DNA of 64,000 nucleotides from CAZAYY01 sp964489525 (GCA_964489525.1 CAZAYY010000006.1:1-64000), one strand, 5' to 3'. Shown: positions 35,201 to 44,205, counted from the first letter of the stretch. Numbers and translations are program-made. The notes: generated by a model from the sequence alone, not told the origin.

Positions 35201-35517
35201 TTTTAAGCCTCCGGGCTAAGAAAGAACCAGCAACCCCCAGGGGAATTTCTCACCTGGGGAAAGGGGAATACAATCTACCCCACAACGTGTGCCGCGCATT
35301 AGTCCCTATTATAATCTGCGCAACTGCTTCCCTAAGCGAACATTTGCCAAAGATGGCAAAAAAAGAAAGCATATCCAGGATGAGTTTTTCAAACACAAGC
35401 GATTTTGGAGTAAAATCCCTTCAGTGGTGCCAGGGACAGGCATTTTGGCTCGCCAAGCAAGGTGTCTGGTAAAGCAAATAACCCCTTACAACGTTCTCTA
35501 TGGATTCAGGAAAAAAC
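35201..35517. other. Divergent intergenic region, AI-2E permease and ftcD
   Basis: 317 bp without a convincing gene. A CCCCAGG/CCTGGGG inverted repeat lies at about 35236-35260, within the permease leader. TATAAT occurs at 35310-35315 on the plus strand, and the same site reads TATAAT on the minus strand (shared ATTATAAT), so one AT-rich element could serve both directions. -35 elements are weak. TAAAAT at 35411-35416 is another possible -10 for ftcD. Confidence 0.5.
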
Positions 35518-36414
35518 ATGTCGAAAATTGTTGAATGTGTTCCAAATTTTTCTGAAGCACGCCGCCCTGAAGTTGTGGCAGCGATCCAGCACGCCATTTT
35601 GCGCGTCAATGGGGCGAAAATTTTAGACAGCAGCAGCGATATGGACCACAACCGGACCGTGGTCACCATTGCTGGTGAACCTGAAGCCGTGGAAGAAGCA
35701 GCATTCCAGGCCATTGCCCAGGCTGCGGCCTTAATTGACCTGGACCAACACCGCGGTGAACACCCGCGCATTGGCGCCACCGATGTGGTTCCATTTATCC
35801 CGGTAGAAGGGGTGAAAATGGAAACCTGTGTGGCAATGGCTCACCGGGTTGGCGAGCGGGTGGGTCGGGAACTAAACATTCCCGTTTACCTGTACGAAAA
35901 CGCGGCAAGGCGGCCAGACCGGGTGCGGCTGGAAGATATCCGCCGGGGGCAATACGAAACCTTGAAAACAGCCATCGCCACCGACCCATACCACACCCCG
36001 GATTTTGGGCCGGAAGTTCTCGGCAAAGCCGGTGCTACCGTCATTGGTGCACGCGATTTCCTGGTAGCCTATAATATTTACCTCAACACGGATGATGTCA
36101 GCGTGGCAGAAAAAATTGCCAAAGCCATCCGACATTCTTCCGGAGGAATGCGCTATCTCAAAGCCATGGGCATAATGGTGGATGGGCGCGCCCAAATCTC
36201 GATGAATTTTACTGATTACCGAAAAACCCCGCTGCACCGGGTAACCGAGTTGGTCCGCCGCGAAGCCGAACGCTATGGGGCTTTGATTCACCACGCCGAA
36301 CTGGTCGGTTTAATTCCGCGCCAGGCTTTGCTCGATGCCGCTGTATGGTACCTGCAGCTTGACCAGTTTGAATTCAGCCAGGTGTTAGAAACTCGCCTGC
36401 AAAACGCACCCTGA
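35518..36414 (+). CDS. ftcD: Glutamate formimidoyltransferase
   Basis: 298 residues. It transfers the formimino (or formyl) group between glutamate and tetrahydrofolate. The family opening KIVECVPNFSEARRPEVV and the conserved HRGEHPRIGATDVVPFIPV and EVLGKAGATVIGARDFLVAYN segments identify it. The cyclodeaminase domain of bifunctional enzymes is absent. The ATG at 35518 has AGGAAAA nearby; the in-frame ATG at 35500 adds MDSGKN. No histidine-degradation genes are adjacent, so a one-carbon folate role is as likely as histidine breakdown. Confidence 0.93.
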   Translation: MSKIVECVPNFSEARRPEVVAAIQHAILRVNGAKILDSSSDMDHNRTVVTIAGEPEAVEEAAFQAIAQAAALIDLDQHRGEHPRIGATDVVPFIPVEGVKMETCVAMAHRVGERVGRELNIPVYLYENAARRPDRVRLEDIRRGQYETLKTAIATDPYHTPDFGPEVLGKAGATVIGARDFLVAYNIYLNTDDVSVAEKIAKAIRHSSGGMRYLKAMGIMVDGRAQISMNFTDYRKTPLHRVTELVRREAERYGALIHHAELVGLIPRQALLDAAVWYLQLDQFEFSQVLETRLQNAP

Positions 36415-36465
36415 TTGAACCCTTTGCACCGATTCGATTTTAAATTCAAAACAAAAGGATGAAAA

Positions 36466-37020
36466 ATGAGCATAAAACCCGATCACTGGATTCGTAAAAT
36501 GGCCGTAGAACACAAAATGATTGAACCGTTTGAAGCAAGCCAGGTGCGAAGCGGCGTCATTTCCTACGGGGTATCTTCATATGGCTACGACATCCGCGTG
36601 GCCGATGAATTTAAAATCTTCACCAATGTATATTCCGCAATTGTAGACCCCAAGCATTTTGACACCAAATCCATGGTGGATTTCAAAGGCGATGTCTGCG
36701 TGATTCCACCCAACTCATTCGCACTGGCGCGCACAGTGGAATATTTTCGTATTCCTCGTAGCGTGTTAACCATCTGTGTAGGGAAATCCACCTATGCTCG
36801 CTGCGGCATCATTGTAAACGTAACCCCATTTGAACCAGAATGGGAAGGGTTTGTCACCCTGGAAATTTCTAACACAACTCCGCTCCCCGCCAAGATCTAT
36901 GCCAATGAAGGCATTGCCCAGGTGTTGTTTTTTGAATCGGATGAGGAATGCGAAACTTCTTACAAAGATAAAAAGGGCAAATACCAGGGCCAACAATCCA
37001 TTGTGCTGCCCAAGCTTTAA
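36466..37020 (+). CDS. dcd: dCTP deaminase
   Basis: 184-residue trimeric nucleotide deaminase that makes dUTP from dCTP for thymidylate synthesis. Signatures are SYGVSSYGYDIRVADEFKIF, the ARCGIIVNVTPFEPEWEGFV stretch and VTLEISNTTPLPAKIYANEG, which includes the catalytic Glu. It starts 51 bp after ftcD with AAAAGGATG upstream and is followed 9 bp later by the aminotransferase gene, so the three are likely cotranscribed. Confidence 0.95.
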   Translation: MSIKPDHWIRKMAVEHKMIEPFEASQVRSGVISYGVSSYGYDIRVADEFKIFTNVYSAIVDPKHFDTKSMVDFKGDVCVIPPNSFALARTVEYFRIPRSVLTICVGKSTYARCGIIVNVTPFEPEWEGFVTLEISNTTPLPAKIYANEGIAQVLFFESDEECETSYKDKKGKYQGQQSIVLPKL

Positions 37021-37029
37021 GAGGTCCCT

Positions 37030-38193
37030 ATGAACTTCGCGTCGCGCGTCACCCACCTGGAGCCAGAAGGAGCCTACGCTGTATTGGCTCGCGCGCAAGC
37101 GTTGGAAGCCCAGGGGAAACACATCATTCACCTGGAAATTGGTCAACCCGATTTCCCCACTTTTCCCGGGGTGGTGGACGCCGGGGTTTCGGCTATCCGC
37201 AACGGACGCACCCGCTATAACCCACCTGCCGGAACCCCTGAATTAAGGAAAGCGGTTGCAGAGGATGCAGGAGCACGGCGCGGGATTGATATTCAACCCA
37301 CCCAGGTGGTGATCGGCCCCGGCGCAAAGCCCGGATTGTTCTTCCCCACGCTTGCTGTGGTTCAGCCTGGAGACGAAGTCTTATATCCAGACCCCGGTTT
37401 CCCAACCTACCGGGCAATGATCCAGCTTGCCGGGGGTGTTCCGGTTCCCGTTCCGCTGCGTGAGGAAAACGATTTTTCATTTGACATTGAAGCCCTCGAA
37501 AAACTGGCTGGACCCAAAACCCGGATGATCATCCTCAATTCCCCTGCCAACCCAACCGGCGGTGTGATTCCTCTTGCCGACCTGGAACGCATTGCCAGCC
37601 TGGCGCAGCGCTGGAATGCATGGGTAATGTCCGATGAAATTTATGCCAGGCTGGTTTATTCAGGCGACTTTGCTCCTTCCATCGCCAGCTTGCCCGGCAT
37701 GCAGGAACGCACCATCATTGTTGACGGATTCTCCAAAACCTTCGCGATGACTGGCTGGCGGTTAGGCTACACCATCATGCCAGAAGCCCTGGCTGAACGA
37801 GTGGAACTGCTTCTTACCCATTCGGTTGGCTGCACAGCCACATTCACCCAGGACGCAGGCCTGGCGGCCTTGCAAGGGCCACAGGACCAGGTTAGCGCTG
37901 TGCTGGCTGATTACCGCCAACGAAGAGACCGGATGGTCGCCGGGTTGAATGCCCTGCCTGGCGTGCACTGCCAGGTTCCAGGGGGTGCGTTTTATGCCTT
38001 TCCCAATATCACGCAAACCGGGTTGTCTTCGCGGCAGCTGGCCAGCCGCCTTTTGGACGAAGCCGGGGTCGCCGTTTTAGCCGGCACAGACTTCGGCCAT
38101 AATGGGGAAGGCTACCTGCGGCTGTGCTACGCGGCTTCCCCGGTACAAATTGACGAAGGCCTGGCTCGTATTGCAGCGTTCTTAAATTCATGA
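37030..38193 (+). CDS. PLP aminotransferase class I/II (AspC/alanine type)
   Basis: 387-residue cytosolic aminotransferase. It shows IHLEIGQPDFPTFPGVVDAG at the N-terminus, the YNPPAGTPELRKAVAEDAGA substrate region, NSPANPTGGVIPLADLERIA, and SDEIYARLVY before the PLP-lysine segment FSKTFAMTGWRLGY. The C-terminal Arg (GYLRLCYA) binds the substrate carboxylate. Members act on aspartate, alanine or aromatic amino acids, and the sequence does not decide which. Its stop overlaps the MmcQ-like start (ATGA). Confidence 0.93.
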   Translation: MNFASRVTHLEPEGAYAVLARAQALEAQGKHIIHLEIGQPDFPTFPGVVDAGVSAIRNGRTRYNPPAGTPELRKAVAEDAGARRGIDIQPTQVVIGPGAKPGLFFPTLAVVQPGDEVLYPDPGFPTYRAMIQLAGGVPVPVPLREENDFSFDIEALEKLAGPKTRMIILNSPANPTGGVIPLADLERIASLAQRWNAWVMSDEIYARLVYSGDFAPSIASLPGMQERTIIVDGFSKTFAMTGWRLGYTIMPEALAERVELLLTHSVGCTATFTQDAGLAALQGPQDQVSAVLADYRQRRDRMVAGLNALPGVHCQVPGGAFYAFPNITQTGLSSRQLASRLLDEAGVAVLAGTDFGHNGEGYLRLCYAASPVQIDEGLARIAAFLNS

Positions 38194-38585
38194 TGAACCT
38201 GGAAGCTCTGCAAGCCTGTTGCCTTGAAAAACCTGGAACCGCAGCCGAGTTCCCCTTTGGGCCGGAGGTGGTGGTTTTTAAGGTTCGGGGAAAAATGTTC
38301 GCACTCACCCAAAACGACCCAACCCCCGCTTCTGTGAGTGTAAAAGCGCACCCGGATGATGCTCTGGCACTTCGTGCTTACTTTAAATCCATCACACCCG
38401 GGTATCACCTGAACAAAAAACACTGGATCACCATCGAACTGGACGGCGATGTTCCAGAAGAGGAACTGATAAACTTGATTGAGGACTCTTACCGGCTGGT
38501 TGTTTTAAGTCTGCCTGCTGCAGAACGTAAAAACCTGCAGCTCGGGCACCCACCCACCAGCCAAAATCCATCCCCAGGGGATTAA
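38190..38585 (+). CDS. MmcQ/YjbR family protein
   Basis: 131-residue protein of the MmcQ/YjbR (CyaY-like fold) family, probably DNA-binding-like in fold but of unknown role. Typical parts are CCLEKPGTAAEFPFGPEVVVFKV, here split as PGTAAEFPFG and VVVFKVRGKMFAL, and then PGYHLNKKHWITIELDGDVP with LIEDSYRLV. It starts with two ATG codons at 38190 and 38193; the first overlaps the preceding stop. The last 20 residues are polar and disordered. Confidence 0.88.
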   Translation: MMNLEALQACCLEKPGTAAEFPFGPEVVVFKVRGKMFALTQNDPTPASVSVKAHPDDALALRAYFKSITPGYHLNKKHWITIELDGDVPEEELINLIEDSYRLVVLSLPAAERKNLQLGHPPTSQNPSPGD

Positions 38586-38702
38586 ACCAGCCATCATTAT
38601 GATAATCCTCCCCAGAAATCATCATCAACTTATTAACTTCTCTCAAAGATTAATCCAGTAAAATAAGGCCATTCTCAACCAATTACAGGAGTTTGTAAAA
38701 TA

Positions 38703-39725
38703 ATGGAATCAAAAAACCGCGAATGGGTGCAAATTGTCAAAAAGTACCAGCGGGCAGATACACGCAAAGCCATCTGGCAGTTGATCAACACGGCTGTGCC
38801 ATACCTGGCACTTTTCGCTGTGAACTATTACGCAATGCAGTACTCTTTCTGGCTTTTTCTCCCGGTGGCAATTTTAAGCGCCGGGTTCATGGTTCGCCTG
38901 TTCATCATCCAACACGACTGCGGCCACAACTCTTTCTTGCCCAGCACAAAATGGAACGATATCCTGGGTGTTATCCTGGGTATTTTCACCCTCACACCCT
39001 ATTTTCGCTGGCGCAAAAGCCATGCCATTCACCACGCTACCGCTGGTGACCTGGACCTGCGCGGCATAGGGGATGTGGACACCTTGACGGTGGATGAATA
39101 CTTTGCCCTTCCCTGGTATCGCCGATTGTTATACCGGGTCTACCGCAACCCCCTGTTCATGTTTGGCATCTCCTCCACCCTTTTATTTGTCGTGGTGCAC
39201 AGGCTGCCGGTGGAAACCCCCAAAGAATGGAAAAAAGAACGCCGCAGCGTTCACCTGACCAACCTGGGTATCGCCCTGATGCTTCTTGTGGGGGGCGCGC
39301 TGATGGGCTACGGCCGGTTTTTACTCATGTACCTGGTCATCACCATCTTCGCTTCTACGGCCGGGGTGTGGCTGTTTTGGATCCAACACCAATTTGAAGA
39401 CACCTACTGGCGGCGCCACAAAGAGTGGGACTACGAAAAAGCGGCCCTCGAAGGTGCATCTTACCTTAAACTGCCGCGAGTACTCCAGTGGTTTTCCGGG
39501 AATATCGGCTTCCACCACATTCACCACCTTGCCCCGAAAATCCCCAATTATTTACTGGAAAAGGCTTATAAAGAAACACCTATGTTCCAAAAAGCCTACA
39601 CCCTCACCTTTTGGACTGGGATGCGCACCATGTTTACGCACCTGTGGGATGAAGAAGGCCGCCGCCTGATTAGCTTTGCAGAGGCCTATCGCCTGCGCCG
39701 GACCCCTGCTGCCACTGCCGCCTGA
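38703..39725 (+). CDS. Membrane fatty acid desaturase
   Basis: 340-residue integral membrane di-iron desaturase. The three histidine boxes are HDCGHNSF (about residue 76), HAIHH (about 113) and HHIHH (about 265), and WIQHQFEDTYW matches the acyl-lipid omega-6/delta-type desaturases. Hydrophobic helices lie around residues 28-68 and 190-230. It should introduce double bases into membrane fatty acids, needing ferredoxin and oxygen. The gene has its own terminator, and the ATG at 38703 has CAGGAG upstream. Confidence 0.93.
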   Translation: MESKNREWVQIVKKYQRADTRKAIWQLINTAVPYLALFAVNYYAMQYSFWLFLPVAILSAGFMVRLFIIQHDCGHNSFLPSTKWNDILGVILGIFTLTPYFRWRKSHAIHHATAGDLDLRGIGDVDTLTVDEYFALPWYRRLLYRVYRNPLFMFGISSTLLFVVVHRLPVETPKEWKKERRSVHLTNLGIALMLLVGGALMGYGRFLLMYLVITIFASTAGVWLFWIQHQFEDTYWRRHKEWDYEKAALEGASYLKLPRVLQWFSGNIGFHHIHHLAPKIPNYLLEKAYKETPMFQKAYTLTFWTGMRTMFTHLWDEEGRRLISFAEAYRLRRTPAATAA

Positions 39726-39754
39726 AATCCAACCCCCGAAAATTGTACGATCCA

Positions 39755-39784
39755 GCCCCCCGGATGATTCACCGGGGGGCTTTT
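39755..39784 (+). terminator. Terminator of the desaturase gene
   Basis: GCCCCCCGG at 39755-39763 pairs with CCGGGGGGC at 39772-39780, loop of eight, followed by TTTTGTATTT. Confidence 0.92.
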
Positions 39785-39868
39785 GTATTTCCGGGCATAT
39801 CGCTGCATTCAAGAGGACTCATAGAAAGGGGGCAGGACTGAGCATTTCCAAAAACACATTTTTCTCAA

Positions 39869-39939
39869 ATTTATTTATTCGTAAATTTGTAAAATATCAT
39901 TTATTTATTTCGGAATTTGTGGTAATATCACTTATAATA
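39869..39939 (+). promoter_or_regulatory. Tandem 30-bp AT-rich repeat and promoter upstream of the Lrp-type regulator
   Basis: Two copies of a motif beginning ATTTATTTATT and ending AATATCA lie head to tail at about 39869-39899 and 39899-39930, with a period of 30-31 bp, three helical turns. A perfect TATAAT follows at 39933-39938, with no good -35. The start site would be near 39945, 13 bases before the ATG. Lrp-family proteins bind arrays in phase with the helix, so the repeats fit an autoregulatory site. Confidence 0.6.
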
Positions 39940-39957
39940 AACACCTAAGAGGCTGTT

Positions 39958-40446
39958 ATGACTGAACAATCTTCATCCGAAGGATTAGATTCGCTGGATA
40001 AATCCATTTTACGCCTGCTGCAGGCCGAAGGGCGCACCAGCAATGCAGAACTGGCCAGGAGGGTGAACCTTTCTCCCCCGGCTACCCATGCCCGTCTTAA
40101 GCGGTTGGAAGAACAAGGCTACATCCGAAAATATGTCGCCCTGGTTGACCCCGAAAAAGCCGGTTTTGATATGCTCTGCTTTATCAATGTTGGGCTGCAA
40201 ATGCACACCGCAGAACATGTAGCCCACTTCAGAGCGGCTGTAAAAGAGATTCCTGAAGTCCTGGAATGCCACCACATCACCGGAGAATATGACTACCTGT
40301 TAAAAGTGGTCATCCACAACCGCAAAGATCTGGAGAATTTTGTCGTTAACCGACTAACCCCCATTCCTGGTGTTGCCCGAATTTACACCAGCCTGGTGCT
40401 GTCTGAGGTAAAAGCCACCACAGCACTGCCGCTGGCAGTCGAATAA
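39958..40446 (+). CDS. Lrp/AsnC family transcriptional regulator
   Basis: 162 residues. N-terminal winged helix-turn-helix at about residues 10-60 (LDKSILRLLQAEGRTSNAEL, ARRVNLSPPATHARLKRLEE), then the RAM (ACT-like) ligand-binding domain (HHITGEYDYLLKVVIHNRKD). Members form octameric rings that respond to amino acids. It is followed 22 bp later by an aminotransferase of the 2-aminoadipate type, the likely target. The repeated sites upstream suggest self-control. Confidence 0.94.
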   Translation: MTEQSSSEGLDSLDKSILRLLQAEGRTSNAELARRVNLSPPATHARLKRLEEQGYIRKYVALVDPEKAGFDMLCFINVGLQMHTAEHVAHFRAAVKEIPEVLECHHITGEYDYLLKVVIHNRKDLENFVVNRLTPIPGVARIYTSLVLSEVKATTALPLAVE

Positions 40447-40468
40447 CCCATTTTCGGAGATTGATCCC

Positions 40469-41650
40469 ATGGAATTCCAATTAAGTTCCGAAGTTGCGCA
40501 GCTCCAGCGCTCCATCATTCGCGATTTATTGAAGCTAGATAATTCCCCTCAAACCATCTCGCTGGCTGGCGGGCTTCCGGCTGGCGAACTGCTGCCTCTT
40601 GAAGAATATCAACACTGCCTTGAAATGGTGCTGAAGCGCGATGGTCCCAAAGCCCTGCAATACAGTTCACAATACGAACCCCTCCGCGCCTGGATTGCAG
40701 CCTATATGCAGCGCAGGGGTGTGGATTGCACCGCTGAACAGGTTTGGCTCACCAACGGCAACCAATATGGATTAACCTTGCTTTCCCGCCTGCTGCTTAA
40801 CCCTGGAGACACGGCGGCAATCGAAACGTTTACTTTTACCGGGGTGCAGCAGGCCACCCAGGGACGCGGTGCCCATATCCGCCCGATTCCGGTAGATTTG
40901 GCAACCGGGGCAGATGTAGATGCCCTTGAAGAAATTTTCAAAAAAGAACCTCGCCCGAAACTGGCGGTGATTATTCCCGATTTTCATAACCCCTTAGGGG
41001 TCAGCCTGACTGCAGAAAAACGGGAACGCATCGCAGCCCTGGCTGCGACATATGAAGTACCCGTAATTGAAGATGACCCCTATTCCGCCCTGCGTTTTGA
41101 AGGGGAAATGCTGCCGCCAATCAAAGCCTACGACCAGGAAGGCTGGGTGTTTTACATGGGTTCTTTCTCGAAAATGTTGGCACCCGCCCTGCGGTTGGGT
41201 TGGATTATTGCCCCCAAACAGCTTTCCTTGAAAATCCAAACCCTGCGCGAGGCCACCGACCTGGAAACCTCCACCCTCACCCAAAGGGCTACCGCAGCTT
41301 TCTTAAATGAGGGCCTGCTCGAACCCCACCTGGAACGACTGAACGCCGAAAACAAGCGGCGACGCAATGCGCTTTTGGATGGGTTGGAAACCCATTTTTC
41401 TGGCACAGCCACCTGGACCATACCTGCGGGCGGACTGTTCACCTGGATGAGTTTTCCAGAGGATGTGGATGCTCACGCACTGTTCGAACAGGCGTTGGAC
41501 CGCCATGTCATCTATATTCCCGGCCTCGCTTTTGATGTAACCGGTCAACGCCGAAATAATCTTCGCTTGAATTTCAGCAACAACACCCCAGAACGTTTGC
41601 AAATTGCCACTTCGCGGCTGGCAGAAGCCTTTCTCATTGGGGTAAAGTAA
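40469..41650 (+). CDS. PLP aminotransferase, 2-aminoadipate/LysN type
   Basis: 393 residues, fold I aminotransferase of the MocR/LysN branch without a DNA-binding domain. Features are ISLAGGLPAGELLPLEEYQ, the ALQYSSQYEPLRAWIAAY region, VIEDDPYSALRFEGE, and the PLP-lysine segment YMGSFSKMLAPALRLGWIIA. Family members act on 2-aminoadipate, kynurenine or branched and aromatic amino acids. The adjacent Lrp-type regulator fits amino-acid-responsive control. The ATG has CGGAGA upstream. Confidence 0.92.
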   Translation: MEFQLSSEVAQLQRSIIRDLLKLDNSPQTISLAGGLPAGELLPLEEYQHCLEMVLKRDGPKALQYSSQYEPLRAWIAAYMQRRGVDCTAEQVWLTNGNQYGLTLLSRLLLNPGDTAAIETFTFTGVQQATQGRGAHIRPIPVDLATGADVDALEEIFKKEPRPKLAVIIPDFHNPLGVSLTAEKRERIAALAATYEVPVIEDDPYSALRFEGEMLPPIKAYDQEGWVFYMGSFSKMLAPALRLGWIIAPKQLSLKIQTLREATDLETSTLTQRATAAFLNEGLLEPHLERLNAENKRRRNALLDGLETHFSGTATWTIPAGGLFTWMSFPEDVDAHALFEQALDRHVIYIPGLAFDVTGQRRNNLRLNFSNNTPERLQIATSRLAEAFLIGVK

Positions 41651-41687
41651 CGGAAACCATTTTCGAAAAAATTCGTTAAAAAAATCC

Positions 41688-41716
41688 TTGACAAAGAAAT
41701 CGCACAGGTGTATATT
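41688..41716 (+). promoter_or_regulatory. Near-consensus sigma-70 promoter facing a hairpin
   Basis: TTGACA at 41688-41693, exactly 17 bases, then TATATT at 41711-41716; an overlapping TATTAT follows. A-tracts upstream (41665-41684) resemble an UP element. It is one of the best promoter matches in the window, yet no gene lies downstream on the plus strand: the predicted start at about 41723 is the first base of the hairpin 41723-41761. Confidence 0.65.
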
Positions 41717-41722
41717 ATGGTC

Positions 41723-41766
41723 ACTACCGACCAGGGTGCCCCCCTCACCCTGGTCGGTAGTATTTT
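41723..41766 (+). ncRNA. Candidate tiny hairpin RNA or terminator (16-bp perfect stem)
   Basis: Arms 41723-41738 (ACTACCGACCAGGGTG) and 41746-41761 are perfectly complementary around a CCCCCCT loop, followed by ATTTT. As a plain terminator it would end the aminotransferase transcript from 41650. Its position exactly at the predicted start site of the 41688 promoter also allows a very short (about 44 nt) self-terminating RNA. The two readings are not exclusive. Confidence 0.4.
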
Positions 41767-41772
41767 AAGTAG

Positions 41773-42411
41773 TTATTTAAGGGTGAAAACGTAAATTCCA
41801 GCTGTGGGGGCAACCTGGGTATAAGCCATGTTTAACCGAGCAGCATCCAACGCCATCAGGGTTTCGTCGGCTGCCCAATAATACTCATCTTCATCCCAAA
41901 CGGATCCATAGCGTTGATGCGCTGCAGAACGAGCCTCTCGGCTGGAAAAGCTGATATCCCCAATGACCAACCTGCCCCCAGCATGCAGGTGGTGTTCCAC
42001 AATCCGGTGAACGAGTGAAATCTTCTCAGCCAGTGGAAACTCATGGAAAACATAACCCGAAACCACCCGGTCAAAGCGCCGTTGGAGCGGCTCGGGCCAG
42101 GTATCCAAAATATCCGCCCGTAAAAAACGAGCCTGGGGAAGTTTGGTTTGGGCTTTTCGCACCATTTCCAATGCAAAATCTAACCCGGTTACCTGGCAGT
42201 CGGCATTAACAAACCGGGTAGAAAGGTTGCCTGTGCCGCTGCCCAGGTCTAAAATATCCATGTAAGGGGCAACCGCCGCCTGATTTAGAACAGCGTCTAA
42301 AACCGCCTGGTACCCACCAAATGGAAATTCATTCAACCCAAAGTTGGTATCAGCGTCATAACCAGGCGCCCAATGGTTAAAAAGAGAAACTCGATTGGAA
42401 TGATCCGTCAT
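41773..42411 (-). CDS. SAM-dependent methyltransferase, YrrT-like
   Basis: 212 residues from the ATG at 42411, opening MTDHSNRVSLFNHWAPGYDA; a 19-residue longer start at 42468 is possible. Class I Rossmann methyltransferase: motif I ILDLGSGTGNLSTRF, motif II VTGLDFALEMVRKA, then FLRADILDTWP and the VVSGYVFHEFPLAEK motif. The overall pattern resembles the B. subtilis YrrT family. The target molecule is unknown. It converges on the aminotransferase gene across the promoter-hairpin element at 41688-41766. Confidence 0.87.
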   Translation of the reverse strand: MTDHSNRVSLFNHWAPGYDADTNFGLNEFPFGGYQAVLDAVLNQAAVAPYMDILDLGSGTGNLSTRFVNADCQVTGLDFALEMVRKAQTKLPQARFLRADILDTWPEPLQRRFDRVVSGYVFHEFPLAEKISLVHRIVEHHLHAGGRLVIGDISFSSREARSAAHQRYGSVWDEDEYYWAADETLMALDAARLNMAYTQVAPTAGIYVFTLK

Positions 42412-42645
42412 ATGCTTTTCAGAAAAACTTAGCACTTTCTTTTCCCATTCAACAAAACATAGCTGCAACTTCCCAACCCCAATCCATCCATATCCTGGCG
42501 AACCGGTGAGTCGTTATCAAAGTTGGCATTCTGCCTGGCGGCAGCGCGACCGGGGATTATACCTGAAAACAACGGATGTCAAATGAGAAAATCATCATCC
42601 CCAGAAGTTTATCCGGGTCCATTTTTCGGTTACAATTTTGGGAGT

Positions 42646-44205
42646 ATGAGATTGAAATCCATCACCAGTCTACTTGTAATGATTGGCATAGGTTGGGTCT
42701 TTGCCAGCGGTTGTGTGCGACCCGCAAATATAGATGCCAATGCATACCAGCCAGCCCCAACTGCAAGAATTGTGGCAAATGCCACAACTGCTCCTGGCAG
42801 CGAACCATACCCAACCGCAGCGGTTTTGCTGCCCACCCAACCCGAATCTGCCAGCCTTCCCCTGGGCGAACCCACCCCAGACAGTCCTCACCCGGTACCC
42901 TCACTGCGCAATAACTCGCTTGAGTACCTGGTGAAATCCGGAGATACCCTGATGCGTATTGCACAGGAACACACAGTAACGCTGGAGCAGCTCGTAGACG
43001 CCAACCAGCTCGCCAACCCCAACTTGCTTTCCGTCAACCAGCTTCTGGTCATTCCGCCCCCAATTCCCGCTGAAACAGCCCCAGCCTTCAAAATACTACC
43101 TAATTCCGAGCTTGTGTATGGCCCAAACACAGCAACCTTCAACGTAGAAGGTTATATTCTTACCTCAAAGGGCTACCTCGCGCAGTACCTTGAAGAAATC
43201 GGGGACGATATCTTCACAGGGGCACAAATTGTTCAAATGGTTGCCCAAAACTATTCCGTCAATCCACGCTTGCTGCTGGCAATTTTAGAATACCAAAGTG
43301 GTTGGTTAAGCAGCCCAGAAGTGTCTGAATTTTTTGCCGTGTACCCGATTGGGCACAATGACCCCCTGCGTGAGGGGTTATACCGGCAACTTGCCTGGGC
43401 GGCCAACCAACTCAACCTGGGATACTATACTTGGCGCGTTGGCGCCCCCCCCGCAGCATTTCGCCTGGCTGATGGCGCCCTGGTTCTGGCAAACCCAACC
43501 GTCAACGCAGGAACCGCCGCCGTCCACAACCTGTTTAGCCAGCTGAGCACCCTGGAAACCTGGCAAACAGCCACCGGGCCAGACGGTGTTTTTGCAACCT
43601 ATACCCGTTTTTTTGAGAACCCCTTTGTCCACGGGTTCGACGAGGTAGTCCCGGCAGGCATCACCCAACCCGAATTTCAACTACCCTTCGAGCCGGGGGT
43701 AAAGTGGTATTTTACCGGCGGCCCTCACCATGCATGGGACAGTGGTTCTGCCTGGTCTGCCCTGGATTTCGCCCCAGAAGATTCTGGCGGCTGCAGCCAA
43801 AGCGAAGCCTGGGTGACCGCAGTTGCAGACGGCTATATCTCCAGGGCCAGCGATGGCAGCGTGGTACTCGACCTGGATGGAGACGGACTGGAAACCACGG
43901 GGTGGTCGGTCCTGTATCTGCACATTGCAACGCGTGGGCGGGTGGACGCAAACCGCTACGTCCAGGCCGGCGACCTGATTGGTCATCCCTCTTGTGAAGG
44001 GGGTATTTCTAACGGCACCCACGTTCACCTTGCCCGCAAGTATAATGGAGAGTGGATACCCGCAGATCAACCTGGCATCCCCTTTATTATGGATGGCTGG
44101 CTCTCCGTCGGCACCGGAGAGCTGTACAATGGCAATTTAATCAAGGATGGGATTGTGATTGAGGCATGGAATGGGCCTTTTGAAATCAATGAAATCTCTC
44201 GCTAA
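42646..44205 (+). CDS. LysM and M23-type peptidase lipoprotein, first of tandem pair
   Basis: 519 residues. Lipoprotein signal MRLKSITSLLVMIGIGWVFA with lipid Cys at C23, then a Pro/Thr/Ala-rich stretch. A LysM domain (EYLVKSGDTLMRIAQEHTVT, then LEQLVDANQLANPNLLSVNQ) probably binds peptidoglycan. The C-terminal ~170 residues are lysostaphin-like M23: zinc-ligand regions GGPHHAWDSGSAWSALDFAP and GTHVHLARKYNGEW. About 240 residues between them have no recognised family. The start at 42646 was chosen for the signal peptide; GGGAG lies only one base upstream, so a start at 42583 is possible. It overlaps its downstream paralogue by 17 bp. Confidence 0.87.
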   Translation: MRLKSITSLLVMIGIGWVFASGCVRPANIDANAYQPAPTARIVANATTAPGSEPYPTAAVLLPTQPESASLPLGEPTPDSPHPVPSLRNNSLEYLVKSGDTLMRIAQEHTVTLEQLVDANQLANPNLLSVNQLLVIPPPIPAETAPAFKILPNSELVYGPNTATFNVEGYILTSKGYLAQYLEEIGDDIFTGAQIVQMVAQNYSVNPRLLLAILEYQSGWLSSPEVSEFFAVYPIGHNDPLREGLYRQLAWAANQLNLGYYTWRVGAPPAAFRLADGALVLANPTVNAGTAAVHNLFSQLSTLETWQTATGPDGVFATYTRFFENPFVHGFDEVVPAGITQPEFQLPFEPGVKWYFTGGPHHAWDSGSAWSALDFAPEDSGGCSQSEAWVTAVADGYISRASDGSVVLDLDGDGLETTGWSVLYLHIATRGRVDANRYVQAGDLIGHPSCEGGISNGTHVHLARKYNGEWIPADQPGIPFIMDGWLSVGTGELYNGNLIKDGIVIEAWNGPFEINEISR

